Positions 34,691 to 38,050 of a stretch of 38,050 bases of DNA are shown piece after piece. How positions within the stretch are numbered: the stretch's first letter is position 1; every line of letters begins with the position of its first letter. The position numbers and the translations under genes were made by a program. The stretch is from Thermoguttaceae bacterium. GTDB taxonomy: Bacteria > Planctomycetota > Planctomycetia > Pirellulales > Thermoguttaceae. The DNA is taken from NCBI GenBank assembly GCA_025062105.1, contig JANXAQ010000228.1, positions 1-38,050 on the forward strand. Reading direction: 5' to 3'. The notes below the pieces were generated by a model. That model was given only the letters and a program-made list of their open reading frames with translations, was not told the origin of the DNA and searched no databases.

Positions 34691-34843
34691 GAGGTTGTCT
34701 GAAAAGAATCTTTTGGCTCCCGGCTACCAAGTCGTTCCTCCACTCCTAGGGCTACAGCCCGGGATTTGGCCACCTTAGTTACCTAAACTCATTACCGGCC
34801 AGTGGAATTGGGAAGACTGGTTCATCCCTTTTCAGACACCCTC
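34691..34843 (+). repeat. Family C element, copy 6
   Basis: Left end GAGGTTGTCTGAAAAG, right end CTTTTCAGACACCCTC, with TTA directly at both flanks (34688-34690 and 34844-34846). The interior is diverged but shares CTGGTTCATCCC with copy 2. Confidence 0.75.
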
Positions 34844-34865
34844 TTAGAAAAATTAGACCTGCTAA

Positions 34866-34976
34866 GGCTCTGTTGAAACCTTTTCCAGACGGAGGCTTAA
34901 ACCCACCAAAACCGGTGTAAAACCGGCTAGCATCGGCAAAACCTCTCCAGGCTGCGGGCAACCTTTCCACAGAGCC
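34866..34976 (+). repeat. Family D inverted-repeat element, copy 1
   Basis: Left end GGCTCTGTTGAAACC, right end GGCAACCTTTCCACAGAGCC, 111 bp. It is a direct-repeat relative of 35069-35178, sharing TTTCCAG.CGGAGGC, TAAACCCACC and GGCAAAACC blocks. Confidence 0.75.
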
Positions 34977-34981
34977 ACCTA

Positions 34982-35060
34982 CTAACAAAATGAAACTCCA
35001 AGAAAGCGAAGATGGCGTATTACGGCTCATAAAGAGGGGAAAAAAATCTCATTTTGTTAG
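34982..35060. repeat. 79-bp inverted repeat, unclassified
   Basis: CTAACAAAATGA at 34982-34993 is the exact inverse of TCATTTTGTTAG at 35049-35060. The 55 bp between do not match other families. It sits directly between the two family D copies. Confidence 0.55.
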
Positions 35061-35067
35061 AGGCTCT

Positions 35068-35178
35068 AGCTCTGTTGAAACCCTTTCCAGTCGGAGGCCT
35101 AAACCCACCGAAATTGAAGCAAAACCGACCAGTATGGGCAAAACCGCTACAGGCTGTGGACAGCCTTTCAACAGAGCC
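35068..35178 (+). repeat. Family D element, copy 2, with target duplication
   Basis: Left end AGCTCTGTTGAAACCC, right end CCTTTCAACAGAGCC. The 9-bp sequence AGAGGCTCT lies directly at both sides (35059-35067 and 35179-35187). End sequence and duplication length recall IS6-type insertions, but this is only a resemblance. Confidence 0.75.
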
Positions 35179-35192
35179 AGAGGCTCTTATAA

Positions 35193-35341
35193 CTTGACTT
35201 TTCCCATTTTTGGGCCTGCCATCGGAAAGGTAAACGCCTAACTCCTTAGAATTGTTAGAGTTAGGAAATTGGGTGCACAAAGGACGCGATTGCCAGAACT
35301 TTCACCGGCAAACTATGTTAGGAAAAAAGGCAAAAGTGGAA
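35193..35341 (+). repeat. Family A element, copy 12
   Basis: Left end CTTGACTTTTCCCATTTTT, right end AAAAAAGGCAAAAGTGGAA. TTATAA flanks both sides (35187-35192 and 35342-35347). It has the inner hairpin CTAACTC/GAGTTAG and the core TTAGGAAATTGGGTGCAC (35261-35278). Confidence 0.8.
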
Positions 35342-35381
35342 TTATAAAAGTCTACCTCGCTCCGCGAAAATATACTCTTTG

Positions 35382-35570
35382 GGTAACATTTCAGCCGAAT
35401 GAACAAACACGGTGTTCCCCTTTGCGGCAAAAGGCCGACATTGCCCCAGGCAAACCCGTCTCCGGAAACAAAAGCCGGGGGGAGATATCATTTCACCCTC
35501 CCCTACTCCTATCCGGCTAAGGGAGAGGAAAGAAAAAAATCAGCTCCACGCGCTTGGCTGAAGTGTTACC
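35382..35570 (+). repeat. Family E element, copy 2
   Basis: Left end GGTAACATTTCAGCCGAA, right end GGCTGAAGTGTTACC, 189 bp, non-coding. It shares AACATTTCAGCCGA and AAACACGG-type blocks with the copies at 6409 and 37247. Confidence 0.65.
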
Positions 35571-35772
35571 TTTTTAGTTTTTAGTTATAGTAGCAGAAAT
35601 AAGGCTGGCTCTTCTAGCCCCCTAGCTACCTCTTCACTACTCCGAAAGAGCTCTGCCCGCTTACGGCATTGGTATCTTTCGAACGGCTTTTTGCTCCAAG
35701 ATGTTGTGGCATTGCCGACCGCTATGCCCCAACATATTGTAACTCCCAAAACAGCTGGAGATACCGATGCTC

Positions 35773-37155
35773 TTACGGAGAGCCGCTTAATAAGATGGTC
35801 AGCTGTTCCTCTAAACGGCGGTCTCGAGCAGGACTACCGGTCAGCCCACGGGCCGGATCTAGCCGCTCGGCCCGCAGCATATCCAACACCTTCTGGTAAT
35901 ATTGCCGTTCTTTCCGGTAATCTCCATGAAAATGCGCAATCAATGCCTCCCGAAGATACTGTTGATACCGTTCGGGTTCTTTGTTTTCCGGGCTGGCCGT
36001 GTATTCAGCGTCGATAATCTCTCGGGCCTTCTGGCGTTTTTGTTCTAAGGAAGGATTGCCAGGAGAAACATCCAGGAAAATCAAGACCACCGACAGCCCC
36101 AAGCTTAAACAGACCACCACTAATAAGAGAAATGGATTGAACGAACGGCTCTGTTGGTCGGGGGCTTGGTCTTCAGGGGTTTCTTTAAGACGGAGTTCGG
36201 GCAATTTGCCGTCCGCTCCAAGCGGCATGGTCGATTGGGCCGCCTGGGTGGCAATAAAACGAGCCACTTTTCGGCCAGCGGTTGGCGCTGGACTGATAGT
36301 TGCTACTACTCCAGGACGGCCAGAAGGAGCAGGTGGAGGCGGACCTTTAACGCCCGTCGAACTGGGGGGTATAATTCCACCAGGAGGACTGCCCCCTTGG
36401 ACAGGCTTTATTCCACTAGAAGGAGCGACAGGAGGGGCACCAGCGACTCCCCCCGAAGGCACTGAGAGCGGTTTAGTAGGGGAACCTGCTGGAGGAGGCG
36501 GTGGTACCAAACTTCCCCCCCCACCCATAGGAAGCGGAGACGACCTCCCCCCAGGAATGCCAGGTGATGGAGACACTTGGGGAGGGGGAGTAGCCCCAAC
36601 TGAGGGGGAGCTGGGTGCCCCTGGAGGTATATTCCCCATAGGAGCCAAGGGTGGCGGAACTCCTTGCGCACCAATGGTCCCTCCTACGGAGGCAAACTCA
36701 GCCCCTATAGGCATAGTCGGCGGTGCAGGAATTCCCCCCGGTGGTGGCCCAGGGGATACCAAGCCCACACCCCCCCCCACCCCTCCTCCCCCCACCGGGC
36801 TAGAGGAAATAGGTGGAATGGCGCCTGAGCCTGCCCCCGTAAGTACCCCCCCCGGACTGGGTCTGCTGGCTTCCCCAGTAGAACCCGATAAACCCGGAGG
36901 TGGCATCGCCGAGACTGCTGCATTTCCTATCCCCTCCGGCAGCGGAGGCCGAACCGGCGGCACTGTCCCAACTCCTCCGGCACCTCCGGCACTACTGGCA
37001 ATAATCTCGCCGGGTTCTGGACCGGGATCGGTCGGACCAGTGCTTGGCACCCAAAACCGTCCCCCACACCGAGGGCAATTGGCGTAACTATTGGCCTTTT
37101 TGCTCGGCACCAACAAATGCTGCCGACACCGTGGGCACTGCAACTTAAAAGGCAT
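35773..37155 (-). CDS. Zinc-ribbon, proline/glycine-rich single-pass membrane protein
   Basis: A 460-aa protein of unknown function. The N-terminus has two CxxC pairs (C7/C10 in CPRC, C27/C30 in CPRC) forming a zinc ribbon of the MJ0042/planctomycete type. Residues about 42-285 are low-complexity Pro/Gly/Ser, followed by a TM at about 341-363 and a short charged tail (about 370-460) with helical, TPR-like character (YLREALIAHFHGDYRKERQYYQKVLDML). The zinc ribbon is probably cytoplasmic. The linker is encoded by C-rich tracts that create a long but spurious open frame on the other strand. Start: ATG with a weak AGGTG site. It is flanked on both sides by repeat elements and has no operon partner. 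Confidence 0.75.
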   Translation of the reverse strand: MPFKLQCPRCRQHLLVPSKKANSYANCPRCGGRFWVPSTGPTDPGPEPGEIIASSAGGAGGVGTVPPVRPPLPEGIGNAAVSAMPPPGLSGSTGEASRPSPGGVLTGAGSGAIPPISSSPVGGGGVGGGVGLVSPGPPPGGIPAPPTMPIGAEFASVGGTIGAQGVPPPLAPMGNIPPGAPSSPSVGATPPPQVSPSPGIPGGRSSPLPMGGGGSLVPPPPPAGSPTKPLSVPSGGVAGAPPVAPSSGIKPVQGGSPPGGIIPPSSTGVKGPPPPAPSGRPGVVATISPAPTAGRKVARFIATQAAQSTMPLGADGKLPELRLKETPEDQAPDQQSRSFNPFLLLVVVCLSLGLSVVLIFLDVSPGNPSLEQKRQKAREIIDAEYTASPENKEPERYQQYLREALIAHFHGDYRKERQYYQKVLDMLRAERLDPARGLTGSPARDRRLEEQLTILLSGSP

Positions 37156-37246
37156 GGATCACCTATTAGGGTCGGTTAGGTTCGGAAAAAGGTTAATCCA
37201 CTGTTTCTGGCCTGGAAACTCGGCTCATCGGAGAATAAGAGCTTCA

Positions 37247-37367
37247 AGAACATTTCAGCCGAGTCAAACACGCACCCGGCCCTCCGATCTAGAGACCGGC
37301 ATTCCAGTATATTGGACGCCGGCCGAGGGGAAAAAGAAACCCCCCAGCCGGTCGGCTGAAATTTACT
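37247..37367 (+). repeat. Family E element, copy 3
   Basis: Left end AGAACATTTCAGCCGA, right end TCGGCTGAAATTTACTTT, about 120 bp, with the shared AAACACGC block near the left end. The outer boundaries are approximate. Confidence 0.55.
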
Positions 37368-37377
37368 TTTAAATTAT

Positions 37378-37561
37378 GGAACCTCTCTCCATAATTCTGA
37401 GAGATATTTTTATACCATTTTGGTTCCATCCGCCTCTGACCCAATATATTGGGTTGCCCGGAAGCCAGCGCCCTAGGTAAGGGATTGGATGGACGCAGCG
37501 AAAACCTACCGCAGCAAAAGTTCACAAAGTCCCTATGTCTTCAGGATTATGCAGAGATTCC
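37378..37561 (+). repeat. Family B element, copy 3
   Basis: Left end GGAACCTCTCTCCATAATTC, right end AGGATTATGCAGAGATTCC, 184 bp. Flanks TTAT and TTCT agree at 3 of 4 bases. The palindrome ACCCAATATATTGGGT recurs at 37439-37454. Confidence 0.75.
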
Positions 37562-37567
37562 TTCTTA

Positions 37568-38050
37568 TTACAGGGTTAACCCAAACTGCAAATAGTTCAT
37601 CAAAAAGGGACCGACGATGATTAGCACAGTGGCGACCATAATGAGCACCCCTGGTAAAAGCATATTGACGCCTGCTTCGCCGGCGATGGTTTCGGCCCGT
37701 TGGGTGCGTTTGAGTCGAAGCAGGTCCGCCTGCGTGCGGAAGATATGGGCCAAGGGTGTGCCCAGTTCTTCGCCCTGCAAAATGGCGCCGATAATGCTGG
37801 TGATTTCGTCGTCGCTGAGCCGATCTCGCATTGCCGTAAATGCTTCATACCGAGTTTTGCCCAGGTTCATATCGGTCAAGACCCGACCAAACTCTTCAGC
37901 GACCGGATGACCATGAAACTCCTTGACGCCTTGGGCCAAGGCATTGAGGAACGATGCCCCGGCTTCCATCAGCAAGGTCAGTAGATCGAGCAAGAAAGGC
38001 ATCCGCCGTTTGATCATGACCAATCGCCATTTGGCACGTGCCGCCAGACG
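37568..38050 (-). CDS. Type II secretion system F / TadC-like protein (5' end outside window)
   Basis: C-terminal 160 residues of an inner-membrane platform protein of the type II secretion/Tad pilus type. Visible: RRMPFLLDLLTLLMEAGASF, GRVLTDMNLGKTRYEAF, LSDDEITSIIGAILQGEELG TPLAHIF (read as one stretch), RAETIAGEAGVNMLLPGVL, and the final TM at about VLIMVATVLIIVGPF, as in TadC/GspF proteins. The frame stays open to the right edge, so the start lies beyond position 38050; the internal TTG at 38023 is not needed. The rest of a tad/type II operon would be expected to the right. A family B repeat begins 6 bp beyond the stop. Confidence 0.88.
   Translation of the reverse strand, partial: RLAARAKWRLVMIKRRMPFLLDLLTLLMEAGASFLNALAQGVKEFHGHPVAEEFGRVLTDMNLGKTRYEAFTAMRDRLSDDEITSIIGAILQGEELGTPLAHIFRTQADLLRLKRTQRAETIAGEAGVNMLLPGVLIMVATVLIIVGPFLMNYLQFGLTL

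Larger units (their letters stand above)
34042..35772. other. 1.7-kb gene-free repeat cluster
   Basis: The largest spacer in the window, between the kinase and zinc-ribbon genes. It holds family A at 34189, 34277 (with another at 34400 nested inside) and 35193, C at 34691, D at 34866 and 35069, an unclassified inverted repeat at 34982-35060, and E at 35382. The stretches 34042-34188 and 35571-35772 contain nothing recognised. No transposase or other gene is present. Confidence 0.7.
37156..37567. other. 412-bp spacer with two repeats
   Basis: Contains family E copy 3 (37247-37367) and family B copy 3 (37378-37561), which ends 6 bp from the stop of the next gene. The promoter of the zinc-ribbon gene should be near 37160-37246, but no clear site is seen. 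Confidence 0.55.

Noticed and set aside
34866-35178. A full insertion sequence in the repeat cluster
   Set aside because: Only 110-bp elements with ends are present; no transposase-like frame exists between any pair of ends in this window.
35981-37087. A 368-codon open frame on the plus strand opposite the zinc-ribbon gene
   Set aside because: It is the mirror of Pro/Gly codons (CCN/GGN), is low-complexity throughout, lacks a ribosome binding site, and the opposite frame has zinc-ribbon and TM features.

Overview
The window looks like a chromosome segment of a planctomycete. The evidence is the proteins: a secreted DUF1080 (3-keto-disaccharide hydrolase family) protein, a beta-barrel protein of the planctomycete type, a J-domain-like membrane protein, a proline/glycine-rich zinc-ribbon membrane protein and a transmembrane Hanks kinase fused to a caspase-like domain. 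I cannot name the genus. Shine-Dalgarno sites of the AGGAGG type precede most genes and were used to choose starts; four listed genes are shorter than their longest open frame for that reason.

Layout. 1-4226: rseP and dxr on the minus strand, overlapping, with dxr promoter-proximal. 4227-6354: ftsH on plus, facing a tRNA-Arg(ACG) on minus. 6355-10714: a DUF1080 gene and a radical SAM gene (both minus) with long spacers. 10715-14576: hisD, hisC and hisB on plus, with hisC and hisB pushed apart by about 730 bp of repeats. 14822-16216: asnS. 16676-21174: a minus-strand operon of a TIM-barrel sugar isomerase/epimerase-like gene, a YhaO/SbcD-like nuclease and a YhaN-like SMC-type ATPase, the last two joined by an ATGA overlap. 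21999-23474: outer-membrane beta-barrel-like protein, closed by a clear intrinsic terminator. 24058-25497: acetate kinase with an unusual internal insertion. 25775-28063: J-like membrane protein. 29158-30033: yceH. 30634-34041: kinase-caspase protein. 35773-37155: zinc-ribbon protein. 37568-38050: 3' end of a type II secretion F/TadC-like gene that runs off the right edge.

The most striking content is between the genes. Nearly every long spacer is filled with short, non-coding, inverted-repeat elements in at least five families (called A to E here): A about 145 bp with ends CTCGACTTTTGCCATTTT, at least 12 copies or remnants; B about 190 bp with ends GGAACCTCTGCATAAT; C about 155 bp with ends GAGGCTGTCTGGAAAT; D about 110 bp with ends GCTCTGTTGAAA; E about 90-190 bp with ends AACATTTCAGCC. 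Several carry plausible target-site duplications, some are nested in each other, and A and C tend to sit side by side. No transposase is encoded in the window, so they look like MITE-type passengers mobilised from elsewhere in the genome. Family A also folds as an outer stem with an inner hairpin, so a role as structured RNA or DNA is an alternative reading.
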